64,000 nucleotides of DNA from assembly GCA_959600905.1 (NCBI GenBank), contig CAUGNO010000001.1, positions 1-64,000 of the forward strand. Reading direction: 5' to 3'. Origin of the DNA: UMGS1975 sp959600905. Its GTDB lineage: Bacteria; Bacillota; Clostridia; Christensenellales; QAND01. A program made the position numbers and the translations under genes. The notes under the pieces are model-generated. The model was not told the DNA's origin and ran no database searches. It saw only the letters and a program-made list of their open reading frames with translations. This document shows positions 1 to 8,366 of this stretch, piece after piece; positions within the stretch are counted from its first letter, which is position 1; every line of letters starts with the position of its first letter.

Positions 1-64
1 AGTTGGCTAGAGCACCTGACTCTTAATCAGGGTGTCCAGGGTTCGAGTCCCTGAGGGGGTACCA
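1..64 (+). tRNA. tRNA-Lys (anticodon CTT), 5' end outside the window
   Basis: The window opens inside the D-loop, so roughly the first 16 bases are missing. The anticodon arm is CCTGA-CTCTTAA-TCAGG, giving anticodon CTT, which reads the lysine codon AAG. The T arm CAGGG-TTCGAGT-CCCTG, the acceptor 3' strand, discriminator A at 61 and an encoded CCA at 62-64 are all present. An intrinsic terminator follows after 6 bases. Confidence 0.93.
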
Positions 65-70
65 AATCAA

Positions 71-99
71 AGCCCGAAACATGCGTTTCGGGCTTTTTT
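71..99 (+). terminator. Intrinsic terminator after tRNA-Lys
   Basis: A perfect 10-bp stem (AGCCCGAAAC, loop ATGC, GTTTCGGGCT) is followed by a T run at 95-99. It closes the tRNA transcript. Confidence 0.9.
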
Positions 100-175
100 G
101 TATGTTTTGAACCTCTTTGTACAATGTGCAATTTTTATGGTAAATGGCTGAAATCGGGTATTATTGGCGCAAAAC

Positions 176-197
176 TGTCGTAAAAATGTCGTAAAAA
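176..197. repeat. Tandem 11-bp direct repeat
   Basis: TGTCGTAAAAA occurs twice head to tail (176-186 and 187-197), about 110 bases past the tRNA-Lys. No gene was found in 100-278. The function is unknown; the site could be a scar or arm site from integration next to a tRNA, but no integrase is seen in the window beside it. Confidence 0.5.
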
Positions 198-278
198 CTA
201 GGATAGTCTCAACTGCCTGTTTTTTGATTTTCCACTGCCAATCTCTTATGCCTTATTTTCAGAAAAATAGCTGGATTC

Positions 279-307
279 TTGCGGCGTAAATATAAAAATG
301 ATATAGT
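279..307 (+). promoter_or_regulatory. Sigma-A promoter for pgcA
   Basis: TTGCGG at 279-284, a 17-bp spacer and TATAGT at 302-307, with an extended -10 TGA directly before it. Transcription would start near 314. This supports translation from the ATG at 345 rather than from the upstream TTG at 279. Confidence 0.6.
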
Positions 308-344
308 ACAGATAATAACAATCGAAAACAATATGAGGTGTAGC

Positions 345-2012
345 ATGGATATTGACCAACTGTATGAAGCTTGGTGTAAAAAGGTCAGCGAACCGGATCT
401 GTTGGAAGAGTTGAATCTTATCAGACATCAGGAAAAGGAAATTGAATCGCGCTTTTATAAGCAGCTTTCCTTTGGCACTGCGGGGTTGCGCGCGGAGGTA
501 GGTGTCGGCTGTGCAAGGATGAATGTATATACCGTATCCAAAGCAACCCAGGGCTTGGCACAATATCTAAAAAAGCAAGGATTGAAATCAGGGGTCGCTA
601 TTGCTTGTGATTCCCGACGGAAATCCACGGAATTTGCGCAGGTAGCGGCCTGTGTATTGGCGCAAAACGGCATTAAGGCTTATTTGTTTGATCAAATTAT
701 GCCGACGCCGGTTCTTTCGTTTACGGTACGCCATTTGCATTGCGATGCAGGCATTGTAGTAACGGCCAGCCACAATCCGAAAGAATACAACGGCTATAAG
801 GTATACAATGAGCAGGGAGGCCAGATTACGGACCAGATGGCACAAGCCATTGCGGAGGAAATGCTGGACGTTGCGGAGCTGGATGTGCAACGAATGGGGT
901 TTGATCAGGCTATAGTGCAGGGCAAGATCAAAATGATAGGCGACGAGGTGCTTTCTGCTTATGTAGAAAATGTGATGACGCTGAAGGATTCCTGTACAGA
1001 GGAGGAGAGAAAGCAGCTGAAGGTAGTATATTCTCCGCTGCATGGAACCGGGGCCAAGCCTGTTCAGATTGTTTTGAAGCAGGCAGGGTTTACAGATGTG
1101 CATCCTGTGGAGGCGCAGTGTGTGCCGGATACAGAGTTTTCAACGCTGCGTCTGCCCAATCCAGAGGAAGTCGATGCACTGAAAATGGCCATTGAACAGG
1201 CCAAGGCATGTGGGGCGGACTTGGTCATAGCAACCGATCCGGATGCAGACCGCATGGGTACCGCAATTCGCAATGCTGAAGGCGAGTATGTGCCTTTGAC
1301 GGGCAATCAAATTGGCTGTTTGCTGCTGAATAACCGCCTTAGGGATCTCAAGGCCCAGGATAAGCTGCAAAAAGACGATTTTATTGTGAAGAGCATCGTC
1401 ACAACGCAGCTGGCTAAGAGCATGGCGGATGCATATGGCGTAAAGCTTTATAATGTGCTGACAGGGTTCAAATACATTGGCGAAAAGATAGAACAGTATG
1501 GGCAAGAGCATCAGTTCATCTTTGGCTTTGAAGAAAGCTATGGCTTTTTGGCAGGGACCTTTGTTCGTGATAAGGATGCTGTCATTGCATCGCTGTTGCT
1601 GTGCCAAGCGGCAGCGAAAGCAAAGGCGGAAGGCAAAACGCTGTTGGATGAACTTGATCTTTTGCTGAAAACGTATGGCTATCATGCAGAGCGGGTGAAA
1701 TCCTATACGCTGCAAGGTATGGAGGGTGCGGAAAGAATCAAGGAAATCATGCGCACTTTGCGCGAACAGCCTCCAGAACAGATAGCCGGAAGCCGTGTGA
1801 TAGAAAGTAAGGATTATGCTCCCGGTATCGATGGATTCCCGTGTTCTGACGTGCTGTATTATACGCTGGAAAACGATCAATGGGTTTGTGTGCGTCCCTC
1901 GGGGACAGAACCCAAAATCAAATTCTACGGCGGCGCCAAAGGCAAGGATCTGCTTGAATCGCGAAAGATTTTGGATGATATCATTGCTTGGAGCGACGAA
2001 GTGGTAGGGTAA
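345..2012 (+). CDS. pgcA: Alpha-phosphoglucomutase / phosphohexomutase
   Basis: Interconverts glucose-1-phosphate and glucose-6-phosphate, feeding UDP-glucose and envelope polymers; cytosolic. The 555 residues carry the full phosphohexomutase set: the phosphoserine loop TASHNP (Ser142), metal loop DPDAD (298-302), sugar-specificity loop GFEES (394-398) and phosphate-binding RPSGTEP (from Arg517). Length fits the long PgcA subfamily of Firmicutes. The start is the ATG at 345, four bases after GAGGTG; an in-frame ATG at 333 and a TTG at 279 also exist, but the TTG lies in the promoter. The gene stands alone between its own promoter and terminator. galE at 12.8 kb acts on a related sugar-nucleotide pathway but is not linked in an operon. 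Confidence 0.95.
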   Translation: MDIDQLYEAWCKKVSEPDLLEELNLIRHQEKEIESRFYKQLSFGTAGLRAEVGVGCARMNVYTVSKATQGLAQYLKKQGLKSGVAIACDSRRKSTEFAQVAACVLAQNGIKAYLFDQIMPTPVLSFTVRHLHCDAGIVVTASHNPKEYNGYKVYNEQGGQITDQMAQAIAEEMLDVAELDVQRMGFDQAIVQGKIKMIGDEVLSAYVENVMTLKDSCTEEERKQLKVVYSPLHGTGAKPVQIVLKQAGFTDVHPVEAQCVPDTEFSTLRLPNPEEVDALKMAIEQAKACGADLVIATDPDADRMGTAIRNAEGEYVPLTGNQIGCLLLNNRLRDLKAQDKLQKDDFIVKSIVTTQLAKSMADAYGVKLYNVLTGFKYIGEKIEQYGQEHQFIFGFEESYGFLAGTFVRDKDAVIASLLLCQAAAKAKAEGKTLLDELDLLLKTYGYHAERVKSYTLQGMEGAERIKEIMRTLREQPPEQIAGSRVIESKDYAPGIDGFPCSDVLYYTLENDQWVCVRPSGTEPKIKFYGGAKGKDLLESRKILDDIIAWSDEVVG

Positions 2013-2023
2013 GGCAACATAAG

Positions 2024-2054
2024 AAAAGCACCCAAATTCTATGGGTGCTTTTTT
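2024..2054 (+). terminator. Intrinsic terminator after pgcA
   Basis: AAAAGCACCCA pairs with TGGGTGCTTTT around a short loop, and the T run extends to 2054. Confidence 0.88.
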
Positions 2055-2126
2055 GGTGGGTAAAAACACATATGTTTGTGCATTATGGCCGCAATTTGAC
2101 ATTTTCGCAAATAAATCAGAAATTCA

Positions 2127-2154
2127 TTGACATTCAAATGGGAAATAGTACAAT
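2127..2154 (+). promoter_or_regulatory. Sigma-A promoter of the marR-ABC operon
   Basis: Perfect TTGACA at 2127-2132, a 16-bp spacer and TACAAT at 2149-2154. The 48 bases before the marR start are AT-rich and contain TTAA-type half-sites (2163-2180), a plausible place for MarR autoregulation, though no clear palindrome is visible. Confidence 0.65.
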
Positions 2155-2202
2155 TATAAAATAATTAACCAAATGAATTAAAATGTGGGGTGAACCGCAG
2201 AG

Positions 2203-2679
2203 ATGGATAAGGATATGGCCTTTGAGCTCATTCGCGGATTTGCGCATGTAAACCGTTTTTTAAGGCCTCAGTGTGCGCCGTTTCATTTAAGGAAAAGCGA
2301 GCTGATGGCATTGGGCTGTGTATGCTATGCTCATGGGCATAGGAAAAAGGCGTTGTCTCCCTCTGAAATTGGAGAGATACTAGGGATCTCACGCCCGGCT
2401 ATCACGGCGATTTTGAACACGCTGGAAGAAAAGGAACTGATTCTCAGAACAATGGATCATCTTGATAAACGGCGTATTCTGGTGGAGCTGTCGCAAAAGG
2501 GAAGGGCCGGGCTGGAAGAAGTAGAAAACGAAATGCTGAAGCGTGTGGGGCAGATTATGCAGGCGCTGGGCGAAGAGCAAAGTGAACAGCTGCGGAGCTT
2601 ATTGAATAAAGCGTTGGAAGTTGAACAAACCTATCACAAGCAGCAAGAAAGGGGAGTTGTAAAATGCGAAGAATCGTAA
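2203..2679 (+). CDS. MarR-family transcriptional regulator
   Basis: A 158-residue winged helix-turn-helix repressor of the MarR family. The DNA-binding domain spans about residues 30-100: helix-turn-helix PSEIGEILGISRPAITAIL and wing DHLDKRR. MarR proteins are dimers that usually sit on their own promoter and release it on binding a small ligand. It is the first gene of a three-gene operon. Its end overlaps the following exporter gene by 16 bases, so it most likely controls that exporter. The GGGGTGA ribosome binding site lies about 9 bases before the ATG. The ligand cannot be inferred. Confidence 0.92.
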   Translation: MDKDMAFELIRGFAHVNRFLRPQCAPFHLRKSELMALGCVCYAHGHRKKALSPSEIGEILGISRPAITAILNTLEEKELILRTMDHLDKRRILVELSQKGRAGLEEVENEMLKRVGQIMQALGEEQSEQLRSLLNKALEVEQTYHKQQERGVVKCEES

Positions 2680-4391
2680 AATACCTAAAACCCTATATCT
2701 GGCAGATACTGCTTGTTTTGGCGCTTGTCTTTGTGCAGGCGATGACAGACCTAAAGCTGCCGGATTACATGTCTAAAATTGTAAATGAGGGCGTGCTGCT
2801 GGGTGATAACGGCGTGATTCTCTCTACGGGGCTTGAGATGCTTGCCATCGCATTGGTAGGCGCTGTCTGTACCATTGCCGCTGGTTTTTTGGCTTCCAGG
2901 GTGGCCACAGGCTATGCACGCGATTTGCGCAACGCCGTCTTTGAGAAGGTAGAGAATTATTCTCTGAGCGAGTTTGATAAATTTTCCACCGCTTCGCTCA
3001 TTACGCGTACCACCAACGACGTGCAGCAGGTTCAGATGGTGATGATCATATTTTTGCGCATGATTGTGTTGGCGCCTATTATGGCAATTGGCGGGCTCAG
3101 CAAGGCGATTGCAAAGAACCCCTCTATGACATGGATCATTGCCGCTTCGGTGCTGTGCCTGTTTGTGTTGATGGGGATTTTATTTTCAGTGGGCCTTCCC
3201 AAAATGAAGCGTATGCAGAGTCTGGTGGATAAGCTAAACCTTGTTACAAGAGAAAATTTAACGGGCATGCGCGTCATTCGCGCTTTCAATACAGAATCCT
3301 ATGAGGAAAAGCGGATCGATGAGGCCAACAGGAATCTAACCAAGACAAGCCTATTCGTCAACCGTTTGATGGTCATTATGCAGCCCGTTATGATGCTGCT
3401 GATGAATTTAACCACGGTGCTTATCATTTGGGTCGGTGCCAATGCAGTGGGCGCTGGCAGCATGCAGGTAGGCGATATGATGGCTTTTATGCAGTATGCC
3501 ATGCAGATTATGTTCTCTTTCCTCATCGTATCGATGATCTTCATCATGATCCCGCGTGCATCGGTATCGGCTGGCCGTATTGCCGACGTGCTGGAAACAG
3601 AGCCTCCCATTTTGGATCCTGTAAAGCCGGTGGATCATAGCGATGTGCAGGGCCTGGTAGAATTTGATGACGTTACGTTCTGCTATCCGGGTGCACAGGA
3701 GCCTACGCTGGAGCATATTTCCTTTACGGCAAAGCCGGGAGAAACTACGGCCATCATTGGAGGCACTGGCAGTGGGAAATCCACCGTCATAAACTTACTT
3801 CCCAGGTTTTATGATGCCACAGAGGGAGAGATCCGTATCGACGGCATACCCATACGGCAGATGACCCAGCATGGTCTGCGCGATAAGATCGGCTTTGTCC
3901 CGCAAAAGGGCATCCTCTTTTCCGGAACGATCCGTTCTAATATCACGTATGGAGCGCATGATATTTCGGAGGAGGAAATTTGGAAGGCAGCGGATATAGC
4001 ACAGGCAACAGAGTTTATCTCACGACTGCCAGAAGGACTGGATACCCCTATTTCCCAGGGCGGTACCAATGTTTCGGGCGGGCAAAAGCAACGTCTGTCC
4101 ATTGCCAGGGCATTGGCAAAAAAACCGGAAATCTATATCTTTGACGATAGCTTTTCTGCTCTGGATTTTAAGACGGATGCAGCGCTGAGAAAAGCATTGA
4201 AAGAGAATATCGACAAAGCCACAATGATCATTGTGGCACAGCGCATCAGTACGGTGGTGGATGCAGAGCAGATCATTGTGCTGGACGAAGGAAAAATTGC
4301 TGGCAAGGGAACACATGAGCAACTGATGAAAACCTGTGATGTGTACCGGGAAATTGCGCTGTCCCAGCTTTCAGAGGAGGAGTTGGCATGA
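2664..4391 (+). CDS. ABC exporter half-transporter, degenerate-Walker-B subunit
   Basis: A 575-residue fusion of a six-helix membrane domain (about 1-320) and an ATPase domain. Walker A is GGTGSGKST (366-374, Lys372) and the signature VSGGQ is canonical (470-474). The Walker B end reads FDDSFSALD, with Asp495 where the catalytic Glu should be. That is the hallmark of the non-catalytic half of heterodimeric exporters such as TM287/288, LmrCD and BmrCD. The partner is the next gene, overlapping by ATGA. Together with the upstream MarR gene this indicates a drug or amphiphile efflux pump. The substrate is unknown. Confidence 0.93.
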   Translation: MRRIVKYLKPYIWQILLVLALVFVQAMTDLKLPDYMSKIVNEGVLLGDNGVILSTGLEMLAIALVGAVCTIAAGFLASRVATGYARDLRNAVFEKVENYSLSEFDKFSTASLITRTTNDVQQVQMVMIIFLRMIVLAPIMAIGGLSKAIAKNPSMTWIIAASVLCLFVLMGILFSVGLPKMKRMQSLVDKLNLVTRENLTGMRVIRAFNTESYEEKRIDEANRNLTKTSLFVNRLMVIMQPVMMLLMNLTTVLIIWVGANAVGAGSMQVGDMMAFMQYAMQIMFSFLIVSMIFIMIPRASVSAGRIADVLETEPPILDPVKPVDHSDVQGLVEFDDVTFCYPGAQEPTLEHISFTAKPGETTAIIGGTGSGKSTVINLLPRFYDATEGEIRIDGIPIRQMTQHGLRDKIGFVPQKGILFSGTIRSNITYGAHDISEEEIWKAADIAQATEFISRLPEGLDTPISQGGTNVSGGQKQRLSIARALAKKPEIYIFDDSFSALDFKTDAALRKALKENIDKATMIIVAQRISTVVDAEQIIVLDEGKIAGKGTHEQLMKTCDVYREIALSQLSEEELA

Positions 4392-6376
4392 GTAATCGTC
4401 GTCCTCAAAGAGGCCCAATGGGCGGAGGGCCGGCAGCGGCCAGGCCTGCGGAAAAGGCCAAAGATTTTAAGGGAACTTTTAAAAAGCTGATGCGGTATAT
4501 CCGCGCTTACTGGTTTTCTCTGATCGTGATGCTGGTGTTTGCCGTTGCCAGTACGGTGTTTACCATCATTGGGCCCAAGATATTAGGCAACGCTACCAAT
4601 AAGCTGGTAGAAGGTATCAGCCAGCAAATGGTCTACGATAAAGTTACAGAACAGCTTCCAGAAGGGCTGACGCTGCCGAAGGGCACCACAGGTGCAGACC
4701 TAATGGATTTGATGCCGCAGGAGCAAAGAGAAAAGCTCAGCCAGACACAGATAGATATGCTGATGGATATGAGCTTTGATCAAAGACCTTCCATTGACTT
4801 TTCCGGCATTGCCAATATTCTGCTGTGGCTGGTAGGCTTATATGTTTTGAGTTCTATCTTCAATTATATCCAGGGCTTCGTAACGACCGGCGTATCGCAG
4901 AAGGTAGCCTATAACCTAAGGCGGGATATTGCCGCTAAGATGAATCGAATGCCGTTGAAATATTTTGACAGAACCAGCCATGGCGATGTATTAAGCCGCA
5001 TCACAAACGACGTGGATACCGTAGCCCAGTCGCTGAATCAATCCATTTCTCAGTTGGTGACGGCGGTTACGACGATCTTAGGCGTGCTTATTATGATGCT
5101 CAGCATCTCTATCACGATGACAATCGTTGCCGTGCTAGTGCTGCCGGTATCCATGTTGGTTGTCCGTGTTGTTGTTAAGCATTCACAGAAAAACTTTGTT
5201 GGCCAGCAAAATGCGCTGGGAGATCTAAATGGTCATGTAGAAGAAATGTACGGCGGCCATTTGGTAATGAAGGTATTCAACGGCGAAAAGGACTCTTTGG
5301 ATGAGTTTCATGAGCTCAACGATACGCTGTACCAAAATGCATGGAAGGCACAGTTCCTGTCTGGTTTGATGATGCCGGTGCTGAATTTTGTCAGCAACCT
5401 GGGTTATGTGGGCGTTTGTGTGCTAGGCGGTTATCTTGCAACCAAGCAAATCGTGGAGATCGGAGATATCCAGGCGTTCATCCAGTATGTTCGCAACTTC
5501 AACCAGCCCATTACACAGACTGCTAATATGGCAAACCTACTGCAATCTACCATAGCGGCGGCCGAGCGTGTCTTTGTATTCCTTGATGAGGAGGAGGAGC
5601 CAAGAGAAAGTGAACATCCGGTAAAGCTGGATCATGTGGAAGGAAAAGTGGAATTTGATCACGTTGTCTTTGGCTACAACGAAGACAAGGTAATCATCAA
5701 AGATTTCAATGCAACGGTACAGCCGGAGCAAAAGGTGGCGATTGTGGGGCCGACTGGGGCCGGTAAAACCACCATGGTCAATCTGTTAATGCGTTTTTAT
5801 GACGTCAACAGCGGCGCCATTCGGGTAGATGGCGTCAATATCCAGGATATGAGCCGGGAAGATCTGCGTTCGTTGTTTGGCATGGTTCTTCAGGATACAT
5901 GGCTATTCGGCGGAAGTATTCGGGACAATATCGCGTACGGAAAACTAGACGCCACCGATGAGCAGATTGAACAGGCGGCAAAGGCAGCCCATGTGGATCA
6001 CTTTGTTCGTACACTGCCTGAGGGATATGATACTGAATTGAATGAGGAGACCTCCAATATTTCACAAGGCCAAAGGCAGCTTTTAACGATTGCCAGAGCA
6101 CTGTTGGCAGATCCGCCCATTTTGATTTTGGATGAAGCTACCAGCTCTGTGGATACACGTACAGAGGTTTTGATACAAAAGGCGATGGAAACGCTGATGA
6201 AGGGCCGTACCAGCTTTATCATTGCACATCGGTTATCCACCATCAAAGATGCCGATATGATTCTAGTGATGAAAGAAGGCAACATTGTAGAGCAGGGAAC
6301 GCATACGGAGCTATTGGCAAAAGGCGGCTTTTACGCCGAACTGTATAACAGCCAATTCTCTGAAGAGGCCGAGTAA
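4388..6376 (+). CDS. ABC exporter half-transporter, catalytic subunit
   Basis: A 662-residue partner of the preceding protein. The N-terminus is rich in Pro, Gly and Arg, and an unusually long extracytoplasmic segment of about 85 residues separates the first two membrane helices. Walker A is GPTGAGKTT (Lys460) and Walker B ends in ILDEATS with the catalytic Glu583. The signature is the degenerate ISQGQ (558-562) instead of LSGGQ. This mirrors the partner's defects, so the dimer should have one working and one degenerate ATP site. The ATG overlaps the upstream TGA by 4 bases, implying translational coupling. Confidence 0.94.
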   Translation: MSNRRPQRGPMGGGPAAARPAEKAKDFKGTFKKLMRYIRAYWFSLIVMLVFAVASTVFTIIGPKILGNATNKLVEGISQQMVYDKVTEQLPEGLTLPKGTTGADLMDLMPQEQREKLSQTQIDMLMDMSFDQRPSIDFSGIANILLWLVGLYVLSSIFNYIQGFVTTGVSQKVAYNLRRDIAAKMNRMPLKYFDRTSHGDVLSRITNDVDTVAQSLNQSISQLVTAVTTILGVLIMMLSISITMTIVAVLVLPVSMLVVRVVVKHSQKNFVGQQNALGDLNGHVEEMYGGHLVMKVFNGEKDSLDEFHELNDTLYQNAWKAQFLSGLMMPVLNFVSNLGYVGVCVLGGYLATKQIVEIGDIQAFIQYVRNFNQPITQTANMANLLQSTIAAAERVFVFLDEEEEPRESEHPVKLDHVEGKVEFDHVVFGYNEDKVIIKDFNATVQPEQKVAIVGPTGAGKTTMVNLLMRFYDVNSGAIRVDGVNIQDMSREDLRSLFGMVLQDTWLFGGSIRDNIAYGKLDATDEQIEQAAKAAHVDHFVRTLPEGYDTELNEETSNISQGQRQLLTIARALLADPPILILDEATSSVDTRTEVLIQKAMETLMKGRTSFIIAHRLSTIKDADMILVMKEGNIVEQGTHTELLAKGGFYAELYNSQFSEEAE

Positions 6377-6385
6377 ACAAGAAAG

Positions 6386-6422
6386 AAAAAGCGCAGCCGT
6401 TTTTATCAGCTGCGCTTTTTTT
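6386..6422. terminator. Bidirectional terminator between converging genes
   Basis: The 12-bp stem AAAAAGCGCAGC / GCTGCGCTTTTT has an A run on the left and a T run on the right, so it works on both strands. It ends the ABC operon and the minus-strand glycosyltransferase module; the latter's stop codon overlaps the T run. Confidence 0.88.
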
Positions 6423-7215
6423 ATATTTGATTGCTGTCGGCGCTTTTGGCGTATTTTTTCATCAGCCATTTTGCAATAAAGGTTGGCCAATAACGCTGAA
6501 AAATGGCGTAATCCTCTTGAAAACGTTGGCCATCCGCCTCGAGTTGCTTGGTTGTCTCTGAATCCTCATGAATTCTATGTAGCATTAAGATTTCAGGCAC
6601 ATACACAAAAGAGCCTTTTTTCTGTGCCAAACGATTCCACGCATCCCAATCCAAGCTACAAGCCATGGACTCATCAAACCGAAAATCCGGATAGGCGGCC
6701 CTGTGTAAACAAACAGAAGGGCAGCAAATCGCGTTGCCGATTGAAAGCGCCCGGTTGCGCATGAACTTGCTGTGCCAAAACAGTTTGGGCTTAATCAAAG
6801 CATTGATCATACGCTTGATTTTCAAATTTTTGTTTTCCGTTATGACAGCCCCATTCCGAAGCTCTCCATAGTCGGTAAAAAGTATCAAGGGATCTTTGGC
6901 TTTTCGGCTGTATTCCTGTAGCGTTTTAAGGTAATCTGGCTGATACACGTCATCCTGGTGTGCAATGGTCACAAAATCCGTCTCTGCACAAGAAACAGCA
7001 AAATTCCAATCTCGGCCGATTCCGCTTGGCTTATCGCTGATAAAGAGCGGCACTCCAAACTCTTCTGCCAAGGAGCGAATTGCGTCATTGGGTGTAGAAG
7101 TGGCCATCAGAATACGGGCCGGCAGCGTTTGCTGTGTTAAGGAAACCAGACAGTCGCGCAAAAAAGGGCTTTCCTTGTAGGCACAGACCACAAAGGTATG
7201 GGAAAATTCATCCAT
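6421..7215 (-). CDS. Family 2 glycosyltransferase
   Basis: 264 residues with a GT-A fold: N-terminal strand TFVVCAYKES, nucleotide site around residues 60-70 (SDKPSGIGRDWN) and acidic motif HQDD (Asp88-Asp89) for the metal and nucleotide-sugar. It lacks membrane helices, so it probably works at the inner membrane face on a lipid-linked or surface glycan. The start is the ATG at 7215 (AGGAG 8 bases upstream) rather than the ATG 36 bases earlier. It overlaps the end of the DUF2304 gene by 8 bases and is the last gene of a three-gene cassette. The acceptor and sugar are unknown. Confidence 0.88.
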   Translation of the reverse strand: MDEFSHTFVVCAYKESPFLRDCLVSLTQQTLPARILMATSTPNDAIRSLAEEFGVPLFISDKPSGIGRDWNFAVSCAETDFVTIAHQDDVYQPDYLKTLQEYSRKAKDPLILFTDYGELRNGAVITENKNLKIKRMINALIKPKLFWHSKFMRNRALSIGNAICCPSVCLHRAAYPDFRFDESMACSLDWDAWNRLAQKKGSFVYVPEILMLHRIHEDSETTKQLEADGQRFQEDYAIFQRYWPTFIAKWLMKKYAKSADSNQI

Positions 7216-7561
7216 GGCGCTGCTCCTCTTTCTCAAACTCATCCATAGCAATTTTTTGTGCCATTTGGTTTGTTTTCTGCTGCCATTGAGAGATGCGGAT
7301 GGTGATCCAAAATTGCTTTAGAGAAATCATACCTATGAAGAACAGCAGCAAAAAGCTAAAGGGAGCTTCTATTCCTAAAAGTCGAGAAAAAAAGCCCGGA
7401 ATTTGAGGGAAAAGGCTCAAAATCAGCAAAAGACCTGAGAAAATAACCCAATAGATGGAGTCTATGATATTCAATTTGGATTTTCGGATCTTGTATAGGA
7501 CATAGATGAGTATCAATAAAGACATTAGAATCAATACGATACGAAGCTTTAAGGCGATCAT
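7208..7561 (-). CDS. DUF2304 small membrane protein
   Basis: 117 residues with three predicted hydrophobic helices (about 5-22, 34-52 and 66-88) and a charged C-terminal tail. Size, topology and its position between two family 2 glycosyltransferases match DUF2304, a family commonly found beside polyprenyl-phosphate glycosyltransferases. It may anchor or activate the upstream enzyme, but no biochemical role is established. The start overlaps the previous gene by ATGA and its own stop overlaps the next gene, so the three products are probably made in fixed ratio. Confidence 0.85.
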   Translation of the reverse strand: MIALKLRIVLILMSLLILIYVLYKIRKSKLNIIDSIYWVIFSGLLLILSLFPQIPGFFSRLLGIEAPFSFLLLFFIGMISLKQFWITIRISQWQQKTNQMAQKIAMDEFEKEEQRHG

Positions 7562-8268
7562 ATGGCTTCTTCCCTCCGCCTACGAAATAGATTGATAAAT
7601 GAGATGGAAACAAACATGCGCAGCATATAACGGATGGAACTCATGAGTGTAAAATAGCTTGTCCCGGCCTCGCGTTCATTCATCTCCACCTGTACCTCGA
7701 TAAACCGTGCGCCGTTACGAACAAAATAGGCCCAGGTATCTGGCTCGGCGCCGCAGTTCATATCAAAAGCAATCTGCCGCATGATCTTGCGGTTTACCAA
7801 CCTCATACCGCTGGTGGGATCTGTAAAGCGTTTACCGGTCGTTAAACGAAAGATAGCGCTGATGATCCGTGATCCCATCATACGGAGGCTGTGTCCCTTT
7901 TTCTTATGAAGAAAGCGGGAACCAATGACAATATCATAGTTTCCCTCCTGCATTTTACGGAGCATAGGAAGAATATAGCGAGCATTGTGCTGGCCATCGC
8001 CATCAAAGGGCATAGCCGCTTTATAGCCCTGCAGATAGGCAAATTTATTGCCTGTCTGGAAAACACCGTCCAAGCCCAGGTTTACAGGGAGCGACATGCA
8101 GGGAATCCCTTTCTGATGGCATATTTCCGCGGTATGGTCCGTAGAACCGTCATCTATGACAAGAAAATCAAGCCCAGGACAGTGTTCTTTAAGATCCTCG
8201 ATGACCTTTTCAATATTTTCTTCCTCGTTGTGTGCAGGAATGAAAACAAGCAGTTCCTTTTCATTCAT
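7558..8268 (-). CDS. DPM1-like family 2 glycosyltransferase
   Basis: 236 residues resembling dolichyl/polyprenyl-phosphate mannosyl- or glucosyltransferases. Motifs are FIPAHNEEENI at the N-terminus, IDDGSTD (38-44), FDGDGQH with the DxD at Asp89 and Asp91, and GSRF followed by a basic stretch. Such enzymes transfer a sugar from a nucleotide donor to undecaprenyl phosphate. There is no C-terminal membrane segment, so DUF2304 next door may supply the anchor. Translation probably begins at the ATG at 8268, preceded by GGGGGA, and not at the ATG 24 bases upstream. First gene of the cassette. Confidence 0.9.
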   Translation of the reverse strand: MNEKELLVFIPAHNEEENIEKVIEDLKEHCPGLDFLVIDDGSTDHTAEICHQKGIPCMSLPVNLGLDGVFQTGNKFAYLQGYKAAMPFDGDGQHNARYILPMLRKMQEGNYDIVIGSRFLHKKKGHSLRMMGSRIISAIFRLTTGKRFTDPTSGMRLVNRKIMRQIAFDMNCGAEPDTWAYFVRNGARFIEVQVEMNEREAGTSYFTLMSSIRYMLRMFVSISFINLFRRRREEAI

Positions 8269-8301
8269 AGAGATTCCCCCAAAGCTCCCCATAATTTACC
8301 C

Positions 8302-8307
8302 ATTATA
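8302..8307 (-). promoter_or_regulatory. Possible -10 for the glycosyltransferase cassette
   Basis: On the minus strand a perfect TATAAT lies 34 bases before the first start codon. No good -35 box is visible, so this is tentative. Confidence 0.35.
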
Positions 8308-8366
8308 TATGTTTCTCTAAATTTTAGCATATTTATGCCTGTTTTACCAGCAATCTTCTAGTCTTG

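Noticed and set aside
1140..2102. Antisense open frame of 320 codons opposite pgcA
   Set aside because: Shadow of the phosphoglucomutase; no ribosome binding site or family motifs.
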